From positions 1 to 13,270 of the forward strand of contig DHQI01000047.1 in the NCBI GenBank assembly GCA_002408065.1: a stretch of 13,270 nucleotides of DNA. Direction: 5' to 3'. The position numbers and the translations under genes were made by a program. Of this stretch, positions 1 through 5,920 are shown piece after piece. Origin of the DNA: Bacteroidales bacterium UBA5342. GTDB taxonomy: Bacteria > Bacteroidota > Bacteroidia > Bacteroidales > UBA5342. Under the pieces are notes generated by a model. That model did no database searches and was not told the origin of the DNA. It worked only from the letters and a program-made list of their open reading frames with translations. How positions within the stretch are numbered: the stretch's first letter is position 1; each line of letters starts with the position of its first letter.

Positions 1-517
1 CCATATAATAGGTGCCGATATTGTGCATATCGTATGCTATCCCCAAGGTGTCTTTGTTAAGTAGATTGTATGTCAAAGACATACTGTCGCTTTTAAACGA
101 TTTTTTTAGGTCGCCGAGTTGGTAGTATATGATTGATAAACGATTGTAAATCAGGGGTAATTTTTCGTAATTGTTATTGGCAGTTTTTATTAGTTGTTGT
201 ACAATATCTAAGGCGGCTTTGTGGTCGTGCATCATGGTGTTTACATCGCAAATGCCCAATAGACAATTACGCAATTCACTACTGTCTTTGATGCTTTCCG
301 CTAGTATTCTTCCTGCTTCATAGTACTTTAAGGCTTCAATTGGTTTTTTACTAAGTAGTATCTCTCCGATTTCACGATAGAGTTTTATTTTGCTTGTGTC
401 TTCTGTTATATATTCGAGTTGGTTTTGTAAGCTGTCCAGTTTACTATTGGCGTTTAACATGTAGGGTACAGTAATACAAAGCCATAAGATAATTTTTAGT
501 ATGGTGTGTCGCCTCAT
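1..517 (-). CDS. Exported TPR-repeat protein, N-terminal part (runs off left edge)
   Basis: Reading the minus strand from the ATG at 515-517 gives 172 uninterrupted codons to the window edge, so the C-terminal part is missing. The protein begins MRRHTILKIILWLCITVPYM and continues LNANS, a typical signal peptide with a positive start, a hydrophobic core and a likely cleavage near residue 24. What follows is alpha-helical and shows TPR-like spacing, for example KPIEALKYYEAGRILAES (about residues 56-73) and a later stretch reading LIYNRLSIIYYQLGDLKKSF. In Bacteroidota this layout, a signal peptide plus periplasmic TPRs, commonly heads a membrane sensor with a C-terminal histidine kinase or LuxR-type DNA-binding domain. 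That part would lie outside the window, so the sensor role is inference. It is divergent from hsp20 and about 800 bases away from it. Confidence 0.8.
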   Translation of the reverse strand, partial: MRRHTILKIILWLCITVPYMLNANSKLDSLQNQLEYITEDTSKIKLYREIGEILLSKKPIEALKYYEAGRILAESIKDSSELRNCLLGICDVNTMMHDHKAALDIVQQLIKTANNNYEKLPLIYNRLSIIYYQLGDLKKSFKSDSMSLTYNLLNKDTLGIAYDMHNIGTYYM

Positions 518-800
518 TGTTGAAATATTGTTTACGCTGTTAATGTACAAAAATTTGACATATAATTAGTGATTTTAAGGGGGATAATATTTTTTTATTT
601 GGATGATGCATTTGGAGAGAATATGCAAGACCTCCAGCAACTTCCAATCCTTAAGCGGCTGCAGAGAATTATAGTAGTTGTTTAAAGAGTTACTGGTGAG
701 GTGATTTAGTATAAATCCTTAAATAGTACAAACTCAAATTACAAGATATAATTATCTGTGTGCCGTGTGATATAGTACCACAAATCTATACAATTAAGAT
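518..800. other. Intergenic stretch, no gene seen
   Basis: This AT-rich stretch lies upstream of the TPR gene and must hold its promoter. I could not find a convincing Bacteroidota-type promoter (TTTG ... TAnnTTTG). A 47-codon open frame on the minus strand (575-718) has no start codon and no recognisable family, so I do not call it a gene. Confidence 0.5.
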
Positions 801-841
801 GAGAATAAAAACTAAAGGCCACTCAAAAAAGAGTAGCCTTT
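801..841 (-). terminator. Intrinsic terminator, minus-strand orientation
   Basis: Arms 814-824 and 831-841 form an 11-bp stem with one mismatch around a 6-base A loop (a U loop in the minus transcript). On the minus strand the stem is followed by AGTTTTTATT, while the plus-strand side has no T-run. It therefore terminates leftward transcription, which fits the degenerate gene at 880-1089 and insulates the TPR gene. Confidence 0.7.
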
Positions 842-879
842 CAACATAATATTCAATAAGATGTAAGAGAAGTAAACCT

Positions 880-1089
880 TTACTCAAGATTATCATCATA
901 AACAATATCCCCTATCAGCTTAAGCCAGCCCTTTAAAAGTCGGCGGTTCTATCCCTTTTCAGCAATGGCATAGTAGTAGCGAATAGGTGCCTATTTTAGT
1001 TCATCAAAAAGAATCTTTGGCTTGCAGTTATTGATTGCTTTAGTGATTTCTTTCCGGAATGACCATTCATTGTTTAAGTATGCCAATAG
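880..1089 (-). pseudogene. Degenerate C-terminal gene remnant, two in-frame TAG stops
   Basis: One minus-strand frame of 70 codons reads like genuine protein in three pieces. The first begins LLAYLNNEWSFRKEITKAIN and ends KPKILFDELK. A TAG follows, then APIRYYYAIAEKG, a second TAG, and NRRLLKGWLKLIGDIVYDDN-LE before a TAA at 880-882. A TAA lies directly upstream (1090-1092) and no start codon exists in the frame. The composition is charged and aromatic and looks protein-like. A minus-strand terminator sits about 40 bases beyond the end. I do not recognise the family. The simplest reading is the decayed 3' end of a gene whose 5' part is gone. That it ever encoded protein is inference from composition and context. 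Confidence 0.4.
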
Positions 1090-1114
1090 TTAGTTGCATA
1101 TAAAATAATGAAAT

Positions 1115-1171
1115 TATGTCAGTCAAAATCCTGAATATGTCATTGTTATCTTTTTTTTGCGTCAGAATGAC
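1115..1171. promoter_or_regulatory. GTCA-motif cluster, candidate upstream activator site for hsp20
   Basis: TATGTCA occurs at 1115-1121 and again at 1136-1142, exactly 21 bases apart or about two helical turns. The palindrome GTCAgaaTGAC occupies 1161-1171. The palindrome lies about 110 bases upstream of the sigma-54-like element at 1261-1276, a usual distance for an enhancer-binding protein. The repeats are seen directly; the regulatory role is inference. Confidence 0.35.
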
Positions 1172-1260
1172 AGCTTTGTTAAAGCGGTATTTCTGATGCG
1201 GAAAATTATTTATTTGAAAATCAATAAAAAATAAATTCATCTAAATACGATCATTCAATT

Positions 1261-1276
1261 TGGCATTTTGTTTGAA
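1261..1276 (+). promoter_or_regulatory. Sigma-54-like -24/-12 promoter before hsp20
   Basis: TGGCATTTTGTTTGAA matches the consensus TGGCACGNNNNTTGCW at the -24 TGGCA and at TTG of the -12 box with correct spacing. The C of the -12 GC is replaced by A. Transcription would start near 1287-1289 and give a leader of about 42-44 bases before the ATG at 1331. One key base is off consensus, so this is only a candidate. Confidence 0.35.
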
Positions 1277-1317
1277 AAAAGCCTGGTGAAATAAAAAATT
1301 TGTTGAACCTAAAATTT

Positions 1318-1322
1318 GGAGG
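1318..1322 (+). promoter_or_regulatory. Ribosome binding site that fixes the hsp20 start at 1331
   Basis: GGAGG lies 8 bases before the ATG at 1331. An in-frame TTG at 1316 would place the ribosome binding site inside the coding region, so the ATG is the better start. Confidence 0.85.
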
Positions 1323-1330
1323 ATAAAGCT

Positions 1331-1783
1331 ATGACACTTTCAAAATTATCAAACAATTGGCTTCCATCAGTACCTTCAATCTTCGATAGATTTTTAGATG
1401 GCGAACTGATGGATTGGAATAGAACAAACTATTCGAGTACTGACACAACCCTACCTGCGGTGAACATCAGAGAAACAGACGATGAATTTTTAGTAGATGT
1501 TGCAGCACCGGGTTTAACTAAAGAGGACTTTAGGGTTCATTATGATAATGGTCGTTTAACCATTTCTTCTGAAAAGCGCAACGAAATGGAAGAAAAAGAA
1601 GGAGCGAGGGTTTCCCGTCAAGAGTTCAGTTATCAGTCATTTCAGCGTTCGTTTACAGTGTCTGAAGACATCGTTGATGCTGAAAGGATAGGAGCAATTT
1701 ACGAAAATGGGATTCTTCATCTTACACTTCCTAAGCGAGAAGAGGTTAAACCTAAACCTGTAAAACAAATTGAAATTTTCTAA
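1331..1783 (+). CDS. Small heat-shock protein, Hsp20/alpha-crystallin family
   Basis: ATP-independent cytosolic holdase chaperone that binds unfolding proteins and keeps them available for refolding machines. From the ATG at 1331 it is 150 aa, normal for bacterial Hsp20. The N-terminal arm (1-41) is rich in hydrophobic and aromatic residues. The alpha-crystallin domain spans about 42-136, beginning PAVNIRETDDEFLVDVAAPG and carrying the family's A-x-x-x-N-G-x-L motif as AIYENGIL (122-129). The C-terminal tail ends KQIEIF, with the I-x-I oligomerisation motif at 147-149. It has its own ribosome binding site and terminator, so it is monocistronic. The 5' region carries a sigma-54-like promoter and palindromic GTCA motifs that could make it stress-responsive. 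Family assignment is firm. Confidence 0.96.
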   Translation: MTLSKLSNNWLPSVPSIFDRFLDGELMDWNRTNYSSTDTTLPAVNIRETDDEFLVDVAAPGLTKEDFRVHYDNGRLTISSEKRNEMEEKEGARVSRQEFSYQSFQRSFTVSEDIVDAERIGAIYENGILHLTLPKREEVKPKPVKQIEIF

Positions 1784-1791
1784 TTGTTGAT

Positions 1792-1820
1792 GGGGCAGGT
1801 ATTCACTGCCCCTCTTTTTC
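1792..1820 (+). terminator. Intrinsic terminator after hsp20
   Basis: A perfect 7-bp GC-rich stem, GGGGCAG (1792-1798) with CTGCCCC (1806-1812) around a 7-base loop, is followed by TCTTTTTC. It lies 8 bases past the hsp20 stop. Confidence 0.92.
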
Positions 1821-1841
1821 TAAATCTTTGAATATCTTGTT

Positions 1842-2129
1842 ATGAGAAGGATAGTTTTGTTACTATTTATTCTGGCAATGGTATTTGCCGGATGTGATAA
1901 AAGAGAAAAGCATTTGTCTGGGCTTCTTAGTGAAAGGGAAGAAAGACTAATGATTCAGAATGAAGAGTATAGGCTCCAGGTGAAAACGAATACGCTACAA
2001 GAAGCTTCTCGTCGTTTATATGATCTACCCTCTGATAATTATCATTATTATTTAAGGTCAAATGGCCCTGATTCAGTGCCTGTGTTTCCTTTTTTCAGAT
2101 CAATGGTAGAAGCGCCATATTATCAATAA
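1842..2129 (+). CDS. Small putative lipoprotein of unknown function
   Basis: A 95-aa protein. Residues 1-17 form a signal peptide (MRRIVLLLFILAMVFAG) ending at a cysteine at position 18 in the context VFAGC, which fits a lipobox although Phe at -3 is not the commonest residue. The mature part is charged and helical (SEREERLMIQNEEYRLQVKT region), then turns polar and aromatic with a Tyr-rich stretch (DNYHYYLRS). It has no Cys after the lipid-attachment site. I recognise no family. It starts 22 bases after the hsp20 terminator hairpin and has no clear Shine-Dalgarno, as is common in this phylum. Lipid attachment and a location in the envelope are predicted; nothing points to a function. Confidence 0.7.
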   Translation: MRRIVLLLFILAMVFAGCDKREKHLSGLLSEREERLMIQNEEYRLQVKTNTLQEASRRLYDLPSDNYHYYLRSNGPDSVPVFPFFRSMVEAPYYQ

Positions 2130-2459
2130 CTATATTATAATTGATAGGGGATTTAGTTCAGGTAAAGAGTTTTTTTTGCTTGTTGATGTTGGATTATAAG
2201 TTGGATATATTTATGACTGGCTTGAAATCCCCTACAATGTAATTATGCAATGCAATTTCTCTGATGAATGGCAAATTATTTGCATCGGGAGGTGTTTTGC
2301 TAGCCTATCTTAAACCTATAAGGTGGACTTATGCTTGAGGGGATATAAAGATAATCCCGTCAATTAGTATTATACTTTTTGGTTATAAATACTGATTAAA
2401 AACGATTTATATTTTATGTAAATTAATGTTTTGTTGAATTTTTATTAAATAATTGTTCT
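2130..2459. other. 330-base intergenic region with inverted repeats
   Basis: No convincing coding frame is present; the best is 18 codons. The stretch carries the long inverted repeat at 2140-2238 and a small hairpin, GGGAT (2340-2344) with ATCCC (2354-2358). The last ~80 bases before 2460 are strongly AT-rich and probably include the promoter of the 66-aa gene, but I see no clean match to the Bacteroidota consensus. Confidence 0.5.
2140..2238. repeat. Inverted repeat, 14-bp arms, 70-base spacer
   Basis: The left arm ATTGATAGGGGATTT (2140-2154) and the right arm AAATCCCCTACAAT (2225-2238) are complementary over 14 pairs with a single bulged A at 2144. The centre holds 70 bases. It could be a structured RNA leader, a protein-binding site, or a short element with terminal inverted repeats. 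I see no clear target-site duplication. Confidence 0.6.
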
Positions 2460-2660
2460 ATGTTAGAGTTGTGTAAGACTGTATTGAATGGAGTTCACGA
2501 AGACAAAAACCTTTTTAGAAAAGAATTAATTAAATCCTTATCCTGGCTTGACCAAGAAGACCAGGACAAATTTCAACGTTGGGTACGTGAACGTTTCGGA
2601 AATGAATACCCCGATATCATTGATGAAATTTTAAAAACGAAGTACTCATTTGCATCTTAA
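2460..2660 (+). CDS. Small conserved-type Bacteroidota protein, unknown function
   Basis: A 66-aa soluble protein with no signal peptide or membrane segment. It opens MLELCKTVLNGVHEDKNLFR, then KELIKSLSWLDQEDQDKFQRW, and is rich in charged and aromatic residues, consistent with a compact helical bundle. The pattern of a Cys-Lys-Thr-Val-Leu start, a Phe-Arg-Lys-Glu-Leu block, a Trp-Leu centre and a later Trp plus FG-x-x-Y-x-D-I-I matches a family of roughly 60-70 aa proteins that I recall from many Bacteroidota genomes, always labelled hypothetical. The recognition is from memory, not a search. It has no strong Shine-Dalgarno. It precedes the ABC block by about 120 bases, separated by a weak hairpin, so it may be its own unit. 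Confidence 0.75.
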   Translation: MLELCKTVLNGVHEDKNLFRKELIKSLSWLDQEDQDKFQRWVRERFGNEYPDIIDEILKTKYSFAS

Positions 2661-2670
2661 TCTGTAAGTG

Positions 2671-2704
2671 AAAGCATGGGCAAATCTTTTCTGTTCATGC
2701 TTTT
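2671..2704 (+). terminator. Weak terminator-like hairpin after the 66-aa gene
   Basis: AAAGCATG (2671-2678) pairs with CATGCTTT (2696-2703) around a 17-base loop, with only a short T stretch at its 3' edge. The stem is AT-rich, so termination is probably partial. A second tiny hairpin (2717-2732) followed by TAGTCTTTTTT may add to it. Confidence 0.4.
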
Positions 2705-2770
2705 CATATATAACTGTGCATCATTTTATGCATAGTCTTTTTTGTGTCATTTTTTTTACTAATCGTTTTA

Positions 2771-2776
2771 AGGAGG
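2771..2776 (+). promoter_or_regulatory. Ribosome binding site that fixes the NEW3 protein start at 2782
   Basis: AGGAGG sits 5 bases before the ATG at 2782, and the protein then begins with a signal peptide. The same frame stays open upstream to 2668, but that extension has no ribosome binding site. Confidence 0.85.
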
Positions 2777-2781
2777 AACTC

Positions 2782-3930
2782 ATGAAAACGCTACATTATT
2801 ATTTTAAAATTTTAATTACAACCTTTTTTATTTTTAATCTTCAGCAAAACTTATTGGCTATCGATGGTAAGACGGAACTTTACACGCCCTACACCAAAGT
2901 GTCAGTATCACCGGGAACTACCGTGAATTATTCATTAGATGTTATCAATAATAACGACTATACTATAAACGACTATATCAGCATAAGTAATATGCCGCGT
3001 TCCTGGAGTCATACACTTACTGCTAGTGGTATGAATATTAATAAAGTTGCTGTTTTAGGGAAAAAGAAGCAAACGTTAAAACTGAAAGTAGAAGTTCCCT
3101 ACCATGTTAAAAAAGGGTATTATACCATTTATGCCAAATTAGGTCAGCAAGCCTCTCTGCCCTTAACAATCAATGTGACTACAGCCGGCTCTAATGAAAC
3201 AGAGCTGACGTGTGACCAAAAAAATATGGAAGGTAATTCCAAGTCAAGTTTTTCATTTAATGCTGTATTGAAAAACAAAACAGCGACAAAACAACAATAT
3301 GCATTAATGGCATCACCCCCCAAAGGATGGAGTGTGGCCATCAAGCCTAACCATAAGCAGGCGACCTCCACAGAGGTTGATGCTAACGGCACTAAAAATA
3401 TAAACTATACGATAAAAGCTCCATCCTACGTAAAAGCCGGAAGCTATAGAATACCTGTAAAAGCTGTTTCTGGTACGACTTCTGCAGAGATGGAATTAGA
3501 GGTGGTCATTACAGGTACTTATGAAATGTCTTTCCATACACCAACAGGACTGCTGAGCACAAAAATAACAGCAGGCGATACTAAAAAGGTAGAATTAATA
3601 GTCAAGAATACAGGCTCTACTAAGCTTGAGAATATTGAGTTGTCGGCTACAAAACCCAAAAATTGGGAGCTTACGTTTAATGAGAAAAAGATTGCTAGTC
3701 TCGATCCTGGTAAATCCACCACTTTATATGCTACGATTACAGCCGATAAAAAAGCTATTCCAGGTGATTATATGACTAAGATCACGGCAAAAACGCCGGA
3801 AACCAACAAAAGTTTGTCTTTCAGAATTATGGTGAAAACGCCTATGTTATTGGGCTGGTTAGGGGCTTTTATTATACTCGCTTCTATAGGGGGTGTCGTC
3901 TATTTAACAAAGAAATTTGGGAGGAGGTAA
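2782..3930 (+). CDS. Membrane-anchored protein with three NEW3/Ig-like repeats, ABC-associated
   Basis: 382 aa from the ATG at 2782. A signal peptide (1-26, MKTLHYYFKILITTFFIFNL then QQNLLA) leads into three tandem repeats of about 100 residues, near 33-132, 141-243 and 250-352. Each has an SPG/AGDT-like opening, an xPxxW motif (PRSW at 72-75, PKGW at 180-183, PKNW at 292-295) and a closing G-x-Y/D-Y strand (KKGYYTIYAK, KAGSYRIPVK, IPGDYMTKIT). This is the pattern of NPCBM-associated NEW3 domains, an Ig-like fold seen in COG1470-type membrane proteins. A single transmembrane helix (about 355-375) precedes the basic tail KKFGRR, so the repeats face outside the cytoplasm. Its stop is 2 bases before an ABC ATPase, so it is probably the extracytoplasmic partner of that transporter. 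Ligand unknown. Confidence 0.85.
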   Translation: MKTLHYYFKILITTFFIFNLQQNLLAIDGKTELYTPYTKVSVSPGTTVNYSLDVINNNDYTINDYISISNMPRSWSHTLTASGMNINKVAVLGKKKQTLKLKVEVPYHVKKGYYTIYAKLGQQASLPLTINVTTAGSNETELTCDQKNMEGNSKSSFSFNAVLKNKTATKQQYALMASPPKGWSVAIKPNHKQATSTEVDANGTKNINYTIKAPSYVKAGSYRIPVKAVSGTTSAEMELEVVITGTYEMSFHTPTGLLSTKITAGDTKKVELIVKNTGSTKLENIELSATKPKNWELTFNEKKIASLDPGKSTTLYATITADKKAIPGDYMTKITAKTPETNKSLSFRIMVKTPMLLGWLGAFIILASIGGVVYLTKKFGRR

Positions 3931-3932
3931 GT

Positions 3933-4898
3933 ATGGATAGTCCAGTTATTCAGCTCAATGGGGTGACCAAAAAATATGGTGACTTTACAGCCGTAAATGG
4001 CTTAGAATTATCTGTCTATGCCGGCGAAATTTTTGGGTTGCTTGGGCCTAATGGTGCTGGTAAGTCTACAACGATATTGATGATTATGGGACTGACAGAA
4101 CCCAGTTTCGGGGTGGTCAATGTCTGTGGTGTCGATTCTACATCACAGCCCATTGAGGTCAAAAAGAAAGTAGGCTATCTGCCCGAAGATGTAGGTTTTT
4201 ATGATGATTTGTCTGGTTTAGATAATCTGATATACACGGCACGGTTAAACGGTTTGGAATATGGTTTAGCAAAAGAAAAAGCAAATGAGCTACTAGATCG
4301 GGTTGGTTTAGCAAATGATAAAAACAAAAAGGCAGGCAAATATTCTAAAGGAATGCGTCAACGTTTGGGCTTAGCCGATGTGTTAATCAAAAATCCACAA
4401 GTTATTATTCTGGATGAGCCAACAACAGGTATCGATCCTAAAGGCGTTCAGGAATTGCTTAGTTTAATAAAAAAACTGAGTACAGAACACCATATAACGG
4501 TCTTGTTTTCATCTCATAACCTTCACCAAGTACAGCAAGTGTGTGACAGGGTGGGCATATTTGTAGAAGGTAAACTGCTAGCCGAGGGAAATGTCAAGGA
4601 GCTTTCTCAAAAGCTTTTTACCCATGGCATGTTCTTAATAGAGTTAGGCGTAGACCATTCCAACGCGACACCTTTAGATGCAGAGGGTTTAGAAAAGCTC
4701 TTAAAACCTATTAAAGGTATTCAAAAAGTGACTGCAAGCCAAGGTCGTTTTCAGATAGAATGTTCTTCCGATATCTCTTCATCTATCGCTAAAGCTCTCA
4801 TTGAAGCCAAGTATGAACTCAATTTTCTAAGTAAAAAAGAGTATGGACTTGATGCTATTTATAACCGTTATTTTGAAGGAGGATTAAACGATGAATAG
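3933..4898 (+). CDS. ABC transporter ATP-binding protein (ABC-2 type, first system)
   Basis: A 321-aa cytosolic ATPase that would power the permease encoded next. Walker A is GPNGAGKST (38-46). The Q-loop region reads GYLPED (81-86), with Glu where many ATPases have Gln, as is usual in this DrrA/NatA-like group. The signature is YSKGMRQRLGLA (137-148), a variant of LSGGQ. Walker B is VIILDEPTTGID (157-168, catalytic E162), and the H-loop histidine is H195 in SSHN. All residues needed for ATP hydrolysis are present. Residues from about 225 form the C-terminal extension common in this group. A strong ribosome binding site (GGAGG) lies inside the end of the NEW3 gene, and the last 8 bases overlap the permease gene, indicating translational coupling. 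Confidence 0.95.
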   Translation: MDSPVIQLNGVTKKYGDFTAVNGLELSVYAGEIFGLLGPNGAGKSTTILMIMGLTEPSFGVVNVCGVDSTSQPIEVKKKVGYLPEDVGFYDDLSGLDNLIYTARLNGLEYGLAKEKANELLDRVGLANDKNKKAGKYSKGMRQRLGLADVLIKNPQVIILDEPTTGIDPKGVQELLSLIKKLSTEHHITVLFSSHNLHQVQQVCDRVGIFVEGKLLAEGNVKELSQKLFTHGMFLIELGVDHSNATPLDAEGLEKLLKPIKGIQKVTASQGRFQIECSSDISSSIAKALIEAKYELNFLSKKEYGLDAIYNRYFEGGLNDE

Positions 4899-5859
4899 AA
4901 TCGCTACAAAACAAGTAAAACCCTTTGGGATTATGATGCGTAAAGAAATTTCAGACACTGTCAAAAGTTGGAAATTTATCATTATGCTGGCTTTGGTGTT
5001 ACTCACTTGTATGGGCTCATTATATGCTGCACTTGATGACTTTTCTGCCGCTATAAAAGGAGGGAGTGCCGATGATGATTTTTTCTTTTTAAAACTTTAT
5101 ACCCATTCAAATGGAACGTTACCTTCATTTCTTGTTTTTATCAATTTTTTAGGGCCTTTATTGGGCATTAGTATGGGCTTTGATAGCATCAATACCGAAC
5201 ACAACAAAGGGACGCTAAGTCGCTTATTGGCACAGCCTATCTATAGAGATTATATATTAAACGCTAAGTTTTTAGCCGCTTTAGCAGTGCTTAGCTACCT
5301 TTTTGTAGCACTGAGTTTACTGGTTCTTGGTTTTGGCCTTATTTTTATAGGGATCCCACCCACAGTAGATGAATTGTTAAGAATCATTGTTTTTTCGCTG
5401 GTCAATACCATATATGTTGGTTTTTGGCTGAATCTATCCATTTTATTCTCGGTAAAATTTCGTCAAACAGCAACATCTGCACTTGCCGGCATTTCGATAT
5501 GGCTTTTCTTCACTATTTTCTATAGTATGATTGTAAATCTGATTGCCAAAGGACTAGCTCCTGTAAGGTTTGTTAGTGAAAGTCAAATGGCAGAATTTCA
5601 GCTTTTTGTTCAAAATTTAATGCGTTTAAATCCCGGACAGTTGTTTGATGATATATGCACCACCTTGTTACGACCAACCGTGCGTAGCTTAGGCCCTTTG
5701 ACGACTGAACAAACCATTGGCGCCATCCCCAGTCATTTGCCATTAGGTCAGAGTCTTATGCTCGTTTGGCCACAGCTACTTACTTTGATTGGAGGTACAC
5801 TCCTTTTCTTTGTTATTGCTTATACGATGTTTATGCGCAGAGAGATTCGTTCGCGATAA
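4891..5859 (+). CDS. ABC-2 type permease (first system)
   Basis: A 322-aa inner-membrane protein with six predicted helices, near 29-47, 80-99, 126-153, 163-186, 195-219 and 289-314. Between helices 2 and 3 it carries the ABC-2 coupling motif as NTEHNKGTLSRLLAQPIYRD (101-120), close to the E-x-x-x-GTL-x-x-LLS-x-P-x-x-R pattern of NatB/NosY-like permeases. A long loop (about 220-288) lies before the last helix. A ribosome binding site AAGGAGGA (4876-4883) precedes the ATG, which overlaps the ATPase stop by 8 bases. With the ATPase and the NEW3 protein it forms one export or envelope-remodelling ABC unit. Direction and substrate cannot be read from sequence. Confidence 0.92.
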   Translation: MNRIATKQVKPFGIMMRKEISDTVKSWKFIIMLALVLLTCMGSLYAALDDFSAAIKGGSADDDFFFLKLYTHSNGTLPSFLVFINFLGPLLGISMGFDSINTEHNKGTLSRLLAQPIYRDYILNAKFLAALAVLSYLFVALSLLVLGFGLIFIGIPPTVDELLRIIVFSLVNTIYVGFWLNLSILFSVKFRQTATSALAGISIWLFFTIFYSMIVNLIAKGLAPVRFVSESQMAEFQLFVQNLMRLNPGQLFDDICTTLLRPTVRSLGPLTTEQTIGAIPSHLPLGQSLMLVWPQLLTLIGGTLLFFVIAYTMFMRREIRSR

Positions 5860-5860
5860 G

Positions 5861-5877
5861 CGTTAATTGCTTTAACG
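5861..5877. repeat. Small palindrome between the two ABC modules
   Basis: CGTTAA (5861-5866) and TTAACG (5872-5877) form a perfect 6-bp stem with a 5-base loop just after the permease stop. No T-run follows, so it is not a standard terminator. It could be an operator or a transcript-processing hairpin. About 20 bases further, TATATTTA is a near match to the Bacteroidota -7 box (TAnnTTTG), but it lacks a clear -33 partner. Confidence 0.4.
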
Positions 5878-5920
5878 ATAATACACGACTTATATTTAAC
5901 TTAATAAATCATTTTAAACA

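Noticed and set aside
575..718. 47-codon minus-strand frame with plausible composition
   Set aside because: No start codon, no recognisable motif, and short enough to be open by chance in AT-rich DNA; it could be another gene remnant.
880..1089. Reading the two TAG codons as recoded amino acids, as in some Bacteroidota phages
   Set aside because: No start codon, no other phage genes nearby, and neighbouring genes use normal stops including TAG; decay is simpler.
1316..1330. TTG start adding five residues to Hsp20
   Set aside because: It would place the GGAGG ribosome binding site inside the gene; the ATG at 1331 is correctly spaced from it.
518..1330. Bacteroidota vegetative promoters (TTTG ... 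TAnnTTTG)
   Set aside because: Only partial matches were found before the TPR gene and hsp20, too weak to report.
2668..2781. 38-codon upstream extension of the NEW3 protein
   Set aside because: No ribosome binding site precedes it, it overlaps a hairpin, and the ATG at 2782 has AGGAGG at 5 bases and a clean signal peptide.
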